Below are positions 1 through 9,974 of a stretch of DNA of 64,000 nt, in pieces. The translations under genes were made by a program, and so were the position numbers. Position 1 is the stretch's first letter; each line of letters begins with the position of its first letter. The stretch is from Pseudoxanthomonas sp. GM95. Lineage in GTDB: Bacteria; Pseudomonadota; Gammaproteobacteria; Xanthomonadales; Xanthomonadaceae. The notes under the pieces were generated by a model. It was not told where the DNA came from. It ran no database searches and saw nothing but the letters and a program-made list of their open reading frames with translations. The DNA is taken from NCBI RefSeq assembly GCF_900109775.1, contig NZ_FOAX01000002.1:992001-1056000 (forward strand), read 5' to 3'.

Positions 1-1
1 T

Positions 2-1579
2 GTGTTCGCCCGCTTCAAGAAGCACGGCCTGTCGGTGGACCTGATCGGTTCATCGGAGACCAACGTCACCGTGTCGCTGGACCCGTCCGAGAACCTGGTC
101 AGCACCGACGTGCTGGCCGCGCTGTCCTCGGACCTGGCCGAAATCTGCCGGGTCAAGGTGATCGCGCCGTGCGCAGCCATCACTCTGGTCGGCCGCGGCA
201 TGCGCTCGCTGCTGCACAAACTGTCCGATGTGTGGGCGACCTTCGGCAAGGAGCGCGTCCATCTGATTTCGCAGTCGTCCAACGACTTGAACCTGACCTT
301 CGTCATCGATGAAGCCGATGCCGACGGCCTGCTGCCGATCCTGCACGGCGAGCTGATCGATTCCGGCGCGATGCCGGTGGAAGAGGCCAGCGTGTTCGGC
401 CCGCGCTGGCGCGAACTCAATGGCGCGGTGCGACCGCGCCAGACGCCGTGGTGGCACACCCAACGTGCGCAGCTGCTGGACCTGGCGCCGGCCGGCACGC
501 CGACCTACGCCTATCACTTGCCGACGGTGCGCGAACGCGCCCGCGCGCTGGCGGCGATCCCGCAGATCGACCACCGCTTCTACGCGATCAAGGCCAACTC
601 GCATCCGGCGATCCTGCGCACCCTGGTCGAGGAAGGCTTCGGCCTGGAATGCGTGTCGCTGGGCGAGTTGCGCCACGTGTTTGAATCGGTGCCGACGCTC
701 GAAGCCAAGCGCGTGCTGTTCACGCCCAGCTTTGCGCCCAAGCGCGAGTACGAGGCGGCGCTCGCCATGGGCGTCAACGTCACCGTCGACAGCGTCGAAG
801 CGCTGCAGAACTGGCCGGAAGTCTTCAAGGGCCGCACGCTGTGGGTGCGCGTGGACCTGGGCCACGGCGACGGCCACCACGAGAAGGTCAACACCGGCGG
901 CAAGGCTTCCAAGTTCGGCCTGTCGGCGGCGCGCGTGGATGAGTTCGTCGCGCTGGCGCGCGGTTTGGGCATCACCCTCACCGGTCTGCACGCGCACCTG
1001 GGCAGCGGCGTGGAAGCCGAAGGCCACTGGCGCCTGATGTGCGACGAGCTGGCCGGCTTCGCCCGTCGCATCGGCACCATCGAAGTGATCGATATCGGCG
1101 GCGGCTTGCCCATCCCGTACCACGCCGACGACGAACCCTTCGACCTGGTCGCGTGGTCGCGCGGGCTGGAAGAGGTCAAGGCCGTGCATCCAGCCTTCCG
1201 CCTGGCGATCGAGCCTGGCCGTTACCTGGTGGCCGAGGCCGGCGTGCTGCTGGCCAGCGCCACGCAGGTCATCGAGAAGGACGGCGTGCGCCGCGTCGGC
1301 CTGGACGCCGGCATGAACACCCTGATCCGCCCGGCGATGTACGACGCCTGGCACGACATCGCCAACCTGAGCCGCTTGGACGATGCGGCCACGGCGAGCT
1401 TCGACGTGGTCGGCCCGATCTGCGAATCCTCCGACGTGTTCGGCCGTCGCCGCGCCTTGCCGGTGGCGACCGCACCGGGCGATGTCATGGCGATCTCCGA
1501 CGCCGGCGCCTACGGCTACAGCATGGCCAGTACCTACAACCAGCGCGAGCTGCCCAACGAAGTGATCATTGATGTCTGA
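2..1579 (+). CDS. lysAC: Bifunctional aspartate kinase/diaminopimelate decarboxylase, 5'-truncated by window edge
   Basis: Two-enzyme fusion for the first and last steps of the diaminopimelate/lysine pathway: aspartate phosphorylation and PLP-dependent decarboxylation of meso-DAP to L-lysine. The visible 525 residues begin inside the ACT regulatory region of the aspartokinase half (about residues 1-130), and the kinase catalytic domain must lie left of the window. The decarboxylase half starts near residue 150 with the PLP-lysine motif YAIKAN (Lys about 197), then HLGSG, the phosphate-binding GGGLPIPY and the CESSD motif that contributes an active-site cysteine. The fusion is known from Xanthomonas and Xylella. 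The stop codon lies past the murL start codon, so the genes overlap by 8 nt and are surely co-transcribed. The GTG at position 2 is not the real start. Identification is secure. Confidence 0.95.
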   Translation: MFARFKKHGLSVDLIGSSETNVTVSLDPSENLVSTDVLAALSSDLAEICRVKVIAPCAAITLVGRGMRSLLHKLSDVWATFGKERVHLISQSSNDLNLTFVIDEADADGLLPILHGELIDSGAMPVEEASVFGPRWRELNGAVRPRQTPWWHTQRAQLLDLAPAGTPTYAYHLPTVRERARALAAIPQIDHRFYAIKANSHPAILRTLVEEGFGLECVSLGELRHVFESVPTLEAKRVLFTPSFAPKREYEAALAMGVNVTVDSVEALQNWPEVFKGRTLWVRVDLGHGDGHHEKVNTGGKASKFGLSAARVDEFVALARGLGITLTGLHAHLGSGVEAEGHWRLMCDELAGFARRIGTIEVIDIGGGLPIPYHADDEPFDLVAWSRGLEEVKAVHPAFRLAIEPGRYLVAEAGVLLASATQVIEKDGVRRVGLDAGMNTLIRPAMYDAWHDIANLSRLDDAATASFDVVGPICESSDVFGRRRALPVATAPGDVMAISDAGAYGYSMASTYNQRELPNEVIIDV

Positions 1580-2936
1580 GTGGACCTTCCAGCGCGAGAC
1601 CGTCAAGCAGTTCCGCTTCGTCGGCTGTGATTTCGACCCGGCCACCGGCGTGGCGCGTCTGCGCTACGCCTTCGACCAAGGCCCGGAGCTGGTGGAGACG
1701 GTGAGCTTCCCCGGCGCGCCGTTCGCACTTGATGCGGCGCGCACGCAGGCCGTGCACCGCGCGCTGCGCCTGCTGCACCTGATCGCCGGCGTGAGCTATT
1801 ACAAGGCGGGCGTGCCGCCGGAGCTGGTGATTGAAGGCGACCCCATCGACGCCGATACCGCTGCGCTGATGGAAGACGTGTACACCCACGGCCTGGGCGA
1901 GTTCGCCTATCGCAACGGGCTGGACCTGCATGGGCGCATCCGCTTCCCGGCTAGCGAAGCCGCCGACGACGCGGCGGCACCCGCGCTGGGCCTGGCATCG
2001 CATGCGCTGGTCGCCATCGGCGGCGGCAAGGACTCGCTGGTCTCGATCGAAGCGCTGCGCCAGGCCGGCGTGGCGCAGACGGTGAGCTGGATCGGCGGGT
2101 CGCAGCTGATCGCCGCATGCGCGGCGCGCACCGGCCTTGCGACCTTGAACATCGGCCGCGCGCTGGCGCCGGCGCTGTTCGAACTCAACCGCCAGGGCGC
2201 CTACAACGGCCACATCCCGGTGACCGCGATCAACTCGGCGATCCTGGTCGTGGCCGCGCTGCTGCGCGGTGTGGACCAGGTGGTGTTCTCCAACGAGCGC
2301 TCGGCCAGCTACGGCAGTCTGATTCCTGGCACCGGCGAGGTGAACCACCAGTGGTCCAAGGGCTGGGCGTTCGAGTCGCTGTTCGGCGCGCACGTGCAGC
2401 GTCATGTCGCCGCCGATCTGTCGTACTACTCGCTGCTGCGCCCGCTGTCCGAGCTGGCCGTGGCACGGCAGTTCGCCAAGACCGATCACTACGACGCGCA
2501 TTTCTCCAGCTGCAACCGCAACTTCCACATCCTGGGCGAGCGCCCGGTGAACCGCTGGTGCGGCATGTGCCCCAAGTGCCATTTCGTGTTCCTGGCGCTG
2601 AGCAATTTCATGCCCAAGCCGCGCCTGCTGAACATCTTCGGCCGTAACCTGCTGGACGATCCGGCGCAGACCGCTGGCTTCGACGCGCTGCTGGAGTACC
2701 AGGACCACAAGCCGTTCGAGTGCGTGGGTGAGGGGCGCGAATCGCGCGCGGCGATGGCCGCGCTTGGCCAGCGCCCGGAGTGGCGCGAGGACGCGCTGGT
2801 GGCGCGCTTCAACCGCGAGATCGCGCCGCAACTGGATGCGGCCGAACTGCAGATCGCGCCGCTGCTGCAGCCTGAAGGCGAGCACCGCATTCCGCCCGCG
2901 CTGTGGGAGCAGGTGCGTGCGAATTTCGCAGCTTGA
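1572..2936 (+). CDS. murL: UDP-MurNAc-L-Ala-L-glutamate epimerase MurL
   Basis: 454-residue protein of the MurL family. In Xanthomonas oryzae MurL epimerises the terminal L-Glu of UDP-MurNAc-L-Ala-L-Glu to D-Glu in an ATP-dependent reaction, replacing the glutamate racemase route. In the sequence, a PP-loop-like motif GGGKDS sits at residues 150-155, and a cysteine cluster RWCGMCPKC lies in the last third, preceded by CNRNF. ATG 1572 is preferred over the in-frame TTG one codon upstream. The gene overlaps lysAC by 8 nt and murD2 by 20 nt, so the three form one operon. The position beside a MurD-type ligase is the strongest context support. Function is inferred from family and synteny. Confidence 0.9.
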   Translation: MSEWTFQRETVKQFRFVGCDFDPATGVARLRYAFDQGPELVETVSFPGAPFALDAARTQAVHRALRLLHLIAGVSYYKAGVPPELVIEGDPIDADTAALMEDVYTHGLGEFAYRNGLDLHGRIRFPASEAADDAAAPALGLASHALVAIGGGKDSLVSIEALRQAGVAQTVSWIGGSQLIAACAARTGLATLNIGRALAPALFELNRQGAYNGHIPVTAINSAILVVAALLRGVDQVVFSNERSASYGSLIPGTGEVNHQWSKGWAFESLFGAHVQRHVAADLSYYSLLRPLSELAVARQFAKTDHYDAHFSSCNRNFHILGERPVNRWCGMCPKCHFVFLALSNFMPKPRLLNIFGRNLLDDPAQTAGFDALLEYQDHKPFECVGEGRESRAAMAALGQRPEWREDALVARFNREIAPQLDAAELQIAPLLQPEGEHRIPPALWEQVRANFAA

Positions 2937-4305
2937 AGGCCAGCGCGTCGCGCTGTGGGGCTGGGGGCGCGAAGGCCGCGCCGCCCATGCCCTGCTGCGC
3001 AGCCGGTTGCCGACGCAGCCGCTGACGCTGTTCTGCAGCGCCGCTGAAGCCGAGCAGGCCGCGGCGCTGGGAGATCCGTTGTTGTTCCCGCGGACCGATG
3101 TCACCGGCGCCGCGCTGGGCGGCTTCGATGTGGTGATCAAGTCACCGGGCATCAGCCCATATTCGCCCGAGGCGCTGGAAGCCCAGGCCGCAGGTGCGCG
3201 CCTGCTGGGCGGCACCGCGCTGTGGTTCGCCGAGCATCCCGATGCGCGCACCGTGTGCGTCACCGGCACCAAGGGCAAGAGCACCACGACCGCGCTGCTG
3301 GCGCATTTGCTGCGCGCGGGCGGACATCGCACCGCACTCGCCGGCAACATCGGCCTGCCGCTGCTGGAAGTGATGGACCCGCAACCCGTGCCCGAGCTGT
3401 GGGCGATCGAGCTGTCCAGCTACCAGACCGGCGCGGTCGCCGATGGCGGCGTGCGTCCGGAAGTGGCCGTGGTGCTGAACCTGTTCCCCGAACACCTGGA
3501 CTGGCACGGCAGCCAGCAGCGCTACATCGACGACAAGCTGGCGCTGGTGACGCGCGCCAAGCCGCGCACCGCCGTGCTCAATGCGCGCGATCCGGTGCTT
3601 TCGCAGCTGGAATTGCCCGACAGTCGTGTCGTCTGGTTCAACCGCGAGGACGGCTGGCATTTGCGCGGTGACGTGCTGTTCCGCGGCGATGCCGAAGTGT
3701 TCGATACCCGCGCCGTGCCGCTGCCGGGTCGCCACAACCGCGGCAACCTGTGCGCGGTGCTGGCGGCGATCGAAGCGCTCGGTTTCGAAGCCACGGCGCT
3801 GGCACCGGCGGCGGTGAGCTTCCAGCCGCTGCCCAACCGCCTGCAGACGATCGGCACGCGTGATGGCATCACCTGGGTCAACGACTCGATCAGCACCACG
3901 CCACACGCCACGCTGGCCGCGCTGGACTGCTTCGCCGGCCAGCGCATTGCGCTGCTGGTCGGCGGCCATGATCGCGGTCTGGACTGGCACGACTTCGCCG
4001 ACGCGATGCGCACGCAGGCGCCACTGGGCATCGTGACGCTGGGCGCGAATGGCCCGCGTATCCGTGCCTTGCTGGAAGGCCTGGCGGGCGAGGGTGGATT
4101 TGCACTTTCGTCCGCGCCGGATCTGGCCTCGGCGATGCACCAGGCCGAGGCGATGCTGGGCGGACAGGGCGTGGTGCTGTTGTCGCCGGGGGCGCCGAGC
4201 TTCGGGATGTATCGCGATTACGTGGAGCGCGGGAAGGATTTCGCGCGGATTGCGGGGTTTGATCCGGAGGCGATCGTGGCGATTCCGGGGTTGGGGGTTG
4301 CTTGA
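2917..4305 (+). CDS. murD2: UDP-MurNAc-L-alanine--L-glutamate ligase MurD2
   Basis: 462-residue Mur ligase. MurD2 adds L-glutamate, rather than D-glutamate, to UDP-MurNAc-L-Ala in the cytoplasm; MurL then inverts it. An N-terminal Rossmann-like segment (ALWGWGREG) is followed by the ATP P-loop GTKGKSTTT at residues 117-125, the central-domain motif ELSSYQ, the [10 protein letters not shown] segment and a C-terminal domain with NDSISTTP. The reading frame is open far upstream, but family similarity begins at about RISQLEGQ, so GTG 2917, inside the end of murL, is chosen. Homology to ordinary MurD is clear. Assignment to the L-Glu-specific MurD2 subfamily rests on the adjacent murL. Confidence 0.9.
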   Translation: MRISQLEGQRVALWGWGREGRAAHALLRSRLPTQPLTLFCSAAEAEQAAALGDPLLFPRTDVTGAALGGFDVVIKSPGISPYSPEALEAQAAGARLLGGTALWFAEHPDARTVCVTGTKGKSTTTALLAHLLRAGGHRTALAGNIGLPLLEVMDPQPVPELWAIELSSYQTGAVADGGVRPEVAVVLNLFPEHLDWHGSQQRYIDDKLALVTRAKPRTAVLNARDPVLSQLELPDSRVVWFNREDGWHLRGDVLFRGDAEVFDTRAVPLPGRHNRGNLCAVLAAIEALGFEATALAPAAVSFQPLPNRLQTIGTRDGITWVNDSISTTPHATLAALDCFAGQRIALLVGGHDRGLDWHDFADAMRTQAPLGIVTLGANGPRIRALLEGLAGEGGFALSSAPDLASAMHQAEAMLGGQGVVLLSPGAPSFGMYRDYVERGKDFARIAGFDPEAIVAIPGLGVA

Positions 4306-4347
4306 GTTTGTTTGCGTCTGATATGAGCTGACGCAACATCAAATCAA

Positions 4348-4869
4348 CAGCTTTCGTGCGGCTTCGCCGCCCGACCCACTTTCTTTGCTCGTGCAAAGAA
4401 AGCTGGGCAAAGAAACGCTTTTCCACAGACGCATGTCTGGTCAACACGCTCCGGGCGGCACGCCCGCTACGCGGGTTCGCTACGGGGCGAGGGATTTTTG
4501 AATGGGACATCCTGTCCCCTCCAAAAACGCCGCACATCCTTGTGCGGCGCCCTGCGGGTCTTTGCCTCGCTCCTTCGCCGTGCCTCACGGAGGATTTCAG
4601 AGCACAAGCAAGCGCAGTCCGCGCGTGGTGCCGATGTTGCTTTTGCTTTTGCTTTTGCTGTTGCTCTGCTCTTGATCTTCAGCGCCTTCAAAGCGAGCCG
4701 AGCACCGCAGGCTGATTGGGCCGAAGAGGCGCCCTGTTTGAGCGCAGCGAGTTTGGGCGCCGTGCCCGATTAGACGAGGAGCGCAGGGCACCGATGCGTA
4801 GCATCGGCGAGTGTCGGGCGCTGGCGGTTTTGCTTTTGCCAAGACAAAAGGAAGCCGCGCGAAAGCTTT
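4348..4869. repeat. Stem-loop-rich intergenic repeat element, copy A
   Basis: Non-coding element of about 520 bp filling most of the 677-bp gap between murD2 and suhB. Its ends are an inverted repeat: CAGCTTTCGTGCGGCTTCG at 4348-4366 and GAAGCCGCGCGAAAGCTTT at 4851-4869. Inside are several hairpins, including GGGACATCCTGTCCC (4504-4518) and CCGCACATCCTTGTGCGG (4530-4547), and a TTGCTT hexamer tract (about 4636-4665). Copy B at 14064-14610 carries the same modules in reverse orientation; about 95 nt around 4504-4598 differ at only a few bases. Short open frames inside (for example 4356-4715) simply translate the repeat and are not believed. I recall similar elements in other Xanthomonadaceae but cannot name the family. 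Confidence 0.85.
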
Positions 4870-4936
4870 GCACTGGCCCTTTAAGCCGGGCGGCGAGAAC
4901 CACCTGCAAATGGCCAATCAATCGCCAAAAACAACA

Positions 4937-4956
4937 AAGCCCCTAAAAAGGGGCTT
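4937..4956 (-). terminator. Rho-independent terminator of suhB
   Basis: Perfect 7-bp stem AAGCCCC/GGGGCTT around a 6-nt loop. Read on the minus strand it is followed by a T-rich stretch (TTGTTGTTTTT). It lies 27 bp beyond the suhB stop codon and just outside repeat copy A. Confidence 0.8.
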
Positions 4957-4982
4957 CGTGCACAATGATTCAACAGTCCGAA

Positions 4983-5819
4983 TCAACCATTGAACGGATT
5001 GAACGCCGCCGTATACCCCGACGACGACACCACCTTCTGCAGCGCATCGGCCACCCGCAGGTTGCCGGCGATCAGTTGGCGCGTTTCCGGGCCCACGCCG
5101 TCCATTCGACCGGTGCTGGCGCCTTTGAAGTCGCTGACCTTGCCGCCGGCTTCGCGCACCAGCAGCACACCGGCCGCGACGTCCCAATCCTTCACGCCGG
5201 CCTCGAAATAGGCGTCGGCGCGGCCGCAGGCCACGTAGGCCAGATCCAGTGCGGCCGAGCCGGTGCGGCGGATGTCCTCGGCGTGGTTGAGCAGCTCGCG
5301 CACGCATTCCAGGTGCGCGCCGACGCGGGCGCGCTCACGCGGCGGGAAGCCGGTGTGGATCATCGCGCCGGTCAGTTCCTTGCGGTCTGAGACGCGGATC
5401 TTGCGTTCGTTGAGCTGGGCGCCGGCGCCGCGGCTGGCGGTGAACAGCTCGTTGCGCAGCGGATCGAAGATCACCGCGTCGGTCGGTTCGCCGTTGTCCA
5501 CCAGCGCGATCGACACGCAATAGTGGCCAAAGCCATGCAGGTAGTTGCTGGTGCCGTCCAGCGGATCGATGACCCAGTGGTAGCGACCGTTCTTGCCGGG
5601 GATGATGCCGCCTTCTTCGCCGACGATGCCGTACTCGGGGTAGGCGCGGCGCAGCTCCTTGATGATCGCCTTCTCAGCGTCTGCGTCCACTTCGCTGGCG
5701 TAGTCCATGCGGTCCTTCTGGACCACGTTCAGCGCGTCGAGCTTGTTGATGCTGCGAAGCAGGACGTTGCCCCCGATGCGCGCGGCCTTGGTCATGACGG
5801 TGACGACGGGATTAAGCAT
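4983..5819 (-). CDS. suhB: Inositol-1-monophosphatase family protein SuhB
   Basis: 278-residue Mg-dependent phosphatase of the inositol monophosphatase family. It hydrolyses inositol-1-phosphate and related sugar phosphates; in E. coli SuhB also takes part in rRNA antitermination with Nus factors. Metal-binding motifs are present: GEEGG (acidic pair about residues 68-69), DPLDGTSN (85-92) and WDVAAG near residue 217. Length matches the family. The ATG at 5819 is the first in frame. The gene is convergent with murD2, with the repeat element and its own terminator between them, and divergent from trmJ across a 217-bp gap that must hold both promoters, although I cannot point to clear boxes. Confidence 0.93.
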   Translation of the reverse strand: MLNPVVTVMTKAARIGGNVLLRSINKLDALNVVQKDRMDYASEVDADAEKAIIKELRRAYPEYGIVGEEGGIIPGKNGRYHWVIDPLDGTSNYLHGFGHYCVSIALVDNGEPTDAVIFDPLRNELFTASRGAGAQLNERKIRVSDRKELTGAMIHTGFPPRERARVGAHLECVRELLNHAEDIRRTGSAALDLAYVACGRADAYFEAGVKDWDVAAGVLLVREAGGKVSDFKGASTGRMDGVGPETRQLIAGNLRVADALQKVVSSSGYTAAFNPFNG

Positions 5820-6036
5820 GCAAAACGACCTCGGTCAGGCGAACGTGTGGAACGCGGCAGATGGAAAGAGCATCCCGGCGCGGCGGCCGGACCGGAGATT
5901 CTACCATCGCCGGCCCGCCAGCCTGAAACCGCGCCAGCCGTCCCATCACGCAGCGCCGCTGCAAATCAGCTCGGATCGCCGCCTTTCCCGCGGTTGCGCG
6001 ATGCCGGCGGGCGCCTGACCGCCTAGAATCCGCACC

Positions 6037-6834
6037 ATGGATTCCTTCAATACTTCTGCCGCCGCCCGCATCCGCTTCGTCCTGGTGGGCACCCAGCATC
6101 CGGGCAACATCGGCGCCGCCGCGCGCGCGCTCAAGACCATGGGCCTGGCCCAGCTGGTCCTGGTCCAGCCCGAGAAATATCCCCACGACGAGGCCTATCG
6201 CCGCGCCGCCGGCGCCGACGACCTGCTCGCCGACGCCGTGGTGACCGATGATGTCGCCGCTGCTGTGGCCGACTGCCGGCTGGTGCTGGGCTGCACCGCG
6301 CGCAGCCGCCGTGTTCAGCTGGAAGAACACAGCCCGCGCCAGGCTGCCGCGCGCCTGGCCCAGGTCGCGGGCGAAGGTCCTGTGGCGCTGCTGTTCGGCC
6401 GCGAACGTACCGGCCTGACCAACGAAGAACTGCAGCTGTGCCACGCCGCCGTGCACATCGACGCGAATCCCGATTACAGCTCGCTCAACCTGGCCGCTGC
6501 CGTGCAGGTGCTGGCCTACGAAACCCGCCTGGCGCTCAAGGACACCGCACCGGTGGCCGTGCCTGCGGCCGATGACGCGGGCGAGCCGCGCGTGGCGCCG
6601 GCTACCCACGCCCAGCTGGAAGGCATGTTCGCGCAGCTGGCCGAAACCCTGGACCAGATCGACTTCCACAAGGGCCGCGCGCCCGAATCGGCCATGCGCA
6701 AACTGCGCCGGCTGTTCCTGCGCACCGACCTGGACGAGAAGGAAGTGCGCCTGTTGCGCGGCATCCTGGCCGACACCCAGCGCATGGCGCGCCTGGCCCA
6801 GGATGGCGGGGTGAACAAAATTGTCGGGTCGTAA
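6037..6834 (+). CDS. trmJ: tRNA (cytidine/uridine-2'-O-)-methyltransferase TrmJ
   Basis: 265-residue SPOUT-class RNA methyltransferase. TrmJ methylates the 2'-OH of nucleotide 32 in the anticodon loop of several tRNAs using SAM. The SpoU motifs are visible: motif 1 HPGNIGAAARA near residue 21, motif 2 LFGRERTGLTNEE in the middle, and motif 3 YSSLNLAAAVQ, which forms part of the trefoil knot. A helical C-terminal extension of about 80 residues is typical of TrmJ and separates it from TrmL. ATG 6037 gives the usual N-terminus. It stands alone, divergent from suhB, with a 41-bp gap to the next gene. Confidence 0.92.
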   Translation: MDSFNTSAAARIRFVLVGTQHPGNIGAAARALKTMGLAQLVLVQPEKYPHDEAYRRAAGADDLLADAVVTDDVAAAVADCRLVLGCTARSRRVQLEEHSPRQAAARLAQVAGEGPVALLFGRERTGLTNEELQLCHAAVHIDANPDYSSLNLAAAVQVLAYETRLALKDTAPVAVPAADDAGEPRVAPATHAQLEGMFAQLAETLDQIDFHKGRAPESAMRKLRRLFLRTDLDEKEVRLLRGILADTQRMARLAQDGGVNKIVGS

Positions 6835-6875
6835 ATATTTCAGCTAGGCTGGCGCGTCTTTCCAGCGGATCTCCC

Positions 6876-7808
6876 GTGTTGCGCATTTGGCTCGTCGGCG
6901 TCCTGCTGGGGTTTGTGCTGTCGGCCGCGCCGCTGTACGCCGCGCCGCCGTCGCCGGGCGATGACGATCCCCACGTGCTGGTGCTGGGCCGGATCAGCGA
7001 CGATCCCAAGTCCCACTACGCCCAGCTCAAGCCGCTGCTGGATTACGTGGTGGCGCACATGGCCGACGTGGGCATCACCAGCGGTCGCATCCTGATGGCG
7101 CGCGACGCGCGGCAGATGAGCAGCTACTTGCGTCGCAGCCGGGTCGACTGGGTCACCGAAACCTCCGGCACCGGGATGGAGCTGCAGCGTCGTTCCGGCG
7201 CGCAGCCGTTGCTGCTCACCGAGCGCGGCGGCGCCAGCATCTACCACAGCATCCTGTTCACCCGTGCCGATTCGGGCATCACCTCGCTGGTCGACCTGCG
7301 CGGCAAGTCGGTGGCACTGCAGGGCGTGGGTTCGACCAGTGCCTACCTGATGCCGGCCTCGACCCTGCTGGGCGCCGGCCTGCCGATGGAAATCCTGCTC
7401 TCGCCGCAGGATCGACCGGACAAGACCTCGGTCGGTTATGTGTTCGCCCGGTCGGAGCTGAACATCGCCGCCTGGGTCGACAAGGGCATGGTCGATGCCG
7501 GCGCGCTGAGCAACCTGGATTGGGCCGATCCGCGCCGGATGCCCGAGGCCTTCCGCAAGAACATGCGGGTGCTGGCCCAGACCGGCGACTATCCACGTGC
7601 GCTGGAGATGGTCCGTCCCGGCCTGGACTCGGCCGTGCGCGATCGCCTGCGCCAGGTGCTGCTGGACGCCGCGCAGGATCCACAGGCCGCGACGGCGATG
7701 AAGCGCTTCTTCGGCACCACGCGCTTCCTGCGCCTGGATGCGCCTGCGCTCCAGGCGCTGGAGCGCGTGCGTGAAGCCAGCGCACGCGTGCGCGAGCAGA
7801 TCGAATGA
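6876..7808 (+). CDS. PhnD-like periplasmic phosphate/phosphonate-binding protein
   Basis: 310-residue protein resembling the substrate-binding subunit of phosphate/phosphonate ABC transporters. A signal peptide covers about residues 1-22 (hydrophobic core LVGVLLGFVLSAA, ending YAA). Family-typical stretches are YHSILFTRADSGI and LRGKSVALQGVGSTS. No transporter ATPase or permease is adjacent. Instead the stop codon overlaps the ATG of a membrane GGDEF-EAL protein by 4 nt. That arrangement suggests the binding protein senses a ligand and passes the signal to the cyclic-di-GMP enzyme, by analogy with NspS-MbaA of Vibrio. The start is GTG 6876; TTG 6879 is an alternative. Ligand unknown. Confidence 0.85.
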   Translation: MLRIWLVGVLLGFVLSAAPLYAAPPSPGDDDPHVLVLGRISDDPKSHYAQLKPLLDYVVAHMADVGITSGRILMARDARQMSSYLRRSRVDWVTETSGTGMELQRRSGAQPLLLTERGGASIYHSILFTRADSGITSLVDLRGKSVALQGVGSTSAYLMPASTLLGAGLPMEILLSPQDRPDKTSVGYVFARSELNIAAWVDKGMVDAGALSNLDWADPRRMPEAFRKNMRVLAQTGDYPRALEMVRPGLDSAVRDRLRQVLLDAAQDPQAATAMKRFFGTTRFLRLDAPALQALERVREASARVREQIE

Positions 7809-9928
7809 GCGGCGGACGGCGTTTCGGCCTGCAGGCCCAGCTGGCGCTGGTTATGGGCGTGACCCTGCTGATGGTGCTGGCCCTGATGGGCGTGCTGCTG
7901 CAGCGCCAGCGTGCCATGCAGGCCGAGGTTGACCAGCTCGGTCGCCAGGCCGTGCACGCGATGGCCGCCGAAGGCCTGAGCCGGCGCGGTGCGGCCATGG
8001 CCCAGCAGCTGTCCGATTCGCTGGCCAACCCGATGTATTACTCGGACCTGGACGCCATCGGCGCGATGGTGCGCCAGGCCAGCAAGCAGCCCGACGTGGC
8101 CTACGTGCTGGTGTTCGACAATGAAGGCAAGGTGGTCAATGACGGCTCGTGGGACATGGCCTCCTACGGCCAGGTCATGCACGACCCGCTGGCCGCGCGC
8201 GTGCTGGCCAGCACCGATCGCCTGACCCAGTGGACCGACAGCACCGTCGAGGTCTCTCAGGTCGTCGAGCTGGGCAACGCGCGCCTGGGCGGCGTGCGGG
8301 TCGGCTATTCGCTGGCCGATGCCCAGCACAGCGAGGCCCAGGCCGCCGACCTGCTGCGCCAGCGGCTGGATGCGCTGGGCCGCCGCCACATCGGCTGGAT
8401 CGCGGTGCTGCTGGGTGCGCTGCTGCTGATCGGTGCCGGCATCGCCTGGTACGCACAACGCACCCTGGTGCGCCCGATCCGCGCGCTGGCGCAGTCCGCG
8501 CGCGCGATCGGCGTCGGCGATTACGACGTGCCGCGCCCGATCAGCGATCGCCACGACGAAGTCGGTGAGCTGGTCCGCGCGTTCTCGGAGATGAGCGACA
8601 GCATCTCGCGGCACGACCGCGACGTGCGGCGCATGGCGTATACCGACGCGCTGACCGGGCTGACCAACCGCCTGGCCTTCCGCGAAAGCCTGGACCACCG
8701 GATGCTGCTGCAGCGCGGGGCGGGTCGCGAGCTGGCGCTGCTGTTTGCCGATATCGACGACTTCAAGCGGGTCAACGATTCGCTGGGCCACGAGGCCGGC
8801 GACGAAGTGCTGCTGCATTTCGCCTCGCGCATCCGCGATGCGGTGCAGCGCCTGGGCGGCGATGACGCGCTGGTCTCGCGTTTCGGCGGCGACGAGTTCG
8901 TGATCCTGATCCAGGACGGCGACGTACGCGTGGTCGCCGAGGCGCTGGCCGAGGAAATGGTCCAGCTGCTGGGCCAGCCGCTGACGGTGCAGGGACGCCA
9001 GGTGTTCCTGGGCACCTCGGTCGGCATCACCTTGTTCCCGGAAGATGCCACCGGGGCGACGGCGCTGATGAAGAACGGCGACGTGGCGATGTACCAGGCC
9101 AAGATGGCCGGCAAGAACTGCTACCGCTTCTACAGCCGCGCGATGGACCAGGCGGTCGAGCGTCGCGTGCGCCTGGAAACTGCGCTGCGCGGGGCCTGGG
9201 ATCGCGACGAGATGAGCCTGGTCTACCAGCCGATCTATCGCCTGTCGGACAACCGCATCGTCGGCGCCGAGGCGCTGCTGCGCTGGCAGCATCCAGAGAT
9301 GGGCGCGATCTCGCCAGCGGTGTTCATCGACGTGGCCGAGCAGAGCGGCCTGATCGAACAGCTGGGCCCGCGCGTGCTGCGCGCGGCGTGCGCGGCGGCG
9401 GCGCGCTGGAAGCTGCTGGAAGGCGAGCTGGTCGCGCCGTTCGTGTCGGTCAACGTCTCGCCGCGCCAGCTGCGCAGTGGCGACCTGCCGGAGCTGGTCC
9501 AGGCCGCGCTGCGCGACACTGGCCTGTCGGCCGATCGCCTGCACCTGGAGCTGACCGAAACCGCGGTGATCGGCGACGAGGCGCACGCCAGCACCATGCT
9601 GGCCAAGCTGCACCGCGCCGGGGTCAAGGTGTGGCTGGATGATTTCGGTACGGGCTTTTCCGGCCTGAGCCACCTGCGCCGGGTGCCGGTGGACGGGGTC
9701 AAGATCGACCGCAGTTTCGTCGCCGACCTGCAGCGCAACCCGGACGACCTGGCGCTGACCACCGCCATCATCGCGATGGCGCATTCGCTGGGGATTTCGG
9801 TCGTGGCAGAGGGCGTGGAGAAGCAGGGCCAGTTCGACCTGCTGCGTGAGCGCGGCTGCGACCTGGCGCAGGGCTTCTGGCTGGGCTATCCGCTCAACGA
9901 AAGCGAATTCATCCAGCTGCTGACCTGA
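7805..9928 (+). CDS. Membrane-bound GGDEF-EAL cyclic-di-GMP signalling protein
   Basis: 707-residue protein that could make and/or break down cyclic di-GMP. A first membrane helix lies at about residues 14-36, then a periplasmic region of about 160 residues, a second helix near 198-220, a HAMP-like linker (TLVRPIRALAQSARAI), a GGDEF domain and an EAL domain. The GGDEF signature is intact at residues 361-365 (RFGGDEFV). The EAL motif is intact at 489-491 (GAEALLRW), and the downstream DDFGTGFSGLSHL is canonical, so neither domain looks degenerate. The 4-nt ATGA overlap with the PhnD-like gene implies translational coupling and a shared role. Net activity cannot be read from sequence. Confidence 0.93.
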   Translation: MSGGRRFGLQAQLALVMGVTLLMVLALMGVLLQRQRAMQAEVDQLGRQAVHAMAAEGLSRRGAAMAQQLSDSLANPMYYSDLDAIGAMVRQASKQPDVAYVLVFDNEGKVVNDGSWDMASYGQVMHDPLAARVLASTDRLTQWTDSTVEVSQVVELGNARLGGVRVGYSLADAQHSEAQAADLLRQRLDALGRRHIGWIAVLLGALLLIGAGIAWYAQRTLVRPIRALAQSARAIGVGDYDVPRPISDRHDEVGELVRAFSEMSDSISRHDRDVRRMAYTDALTGLTNRLAFRESLDHRMLLQRGAGRELALLFADIDDFKRVNDSLGHEAGDEVLLHFASRIRDAVQRLGGDDALVSRFGGDEFVILIQDGDVRVVAEALAEEMVQLLGQPLTVQGRQVFLGTSVGITLFPEDATGATALMKNGDVAMYQAKMAGKNCYRFYSRAMDQAVERRVRLETALRGAWDRDEMSLVYQPIYRLSDNRIVGAEALLRWQHPEMGAISPAVFIDVAEQSGLIEQLGPRVLRAACAAAARWKLLEGELVAPFVSVNVSPRQLRSGDLPELVQAALRDTGLSADRLHLELTETAVIGDEAHASTMLAKLHRAGVKVWLDDFGTGFSGLSHLRRVPVDGVKIDRSFVADLQRNPDDLALTTAIIAMAHSLGISVVAEGVEKQGQFDLLRERGCDLAQGFWLGYPLNESEFIQLLT

Positions 9929-9974
9929 GTCCCGTTGATGCCAGCGACGCGTGCCGGCCGGCACGCGCGGCGCA

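Noticed and set aside
7589-9964. Minus-strand open frame of 791 codons opposite the GGDEF-EAL gene
   Set aside because: No recognisable domain; the plus strand has intact GGDEF and EAL motifs.
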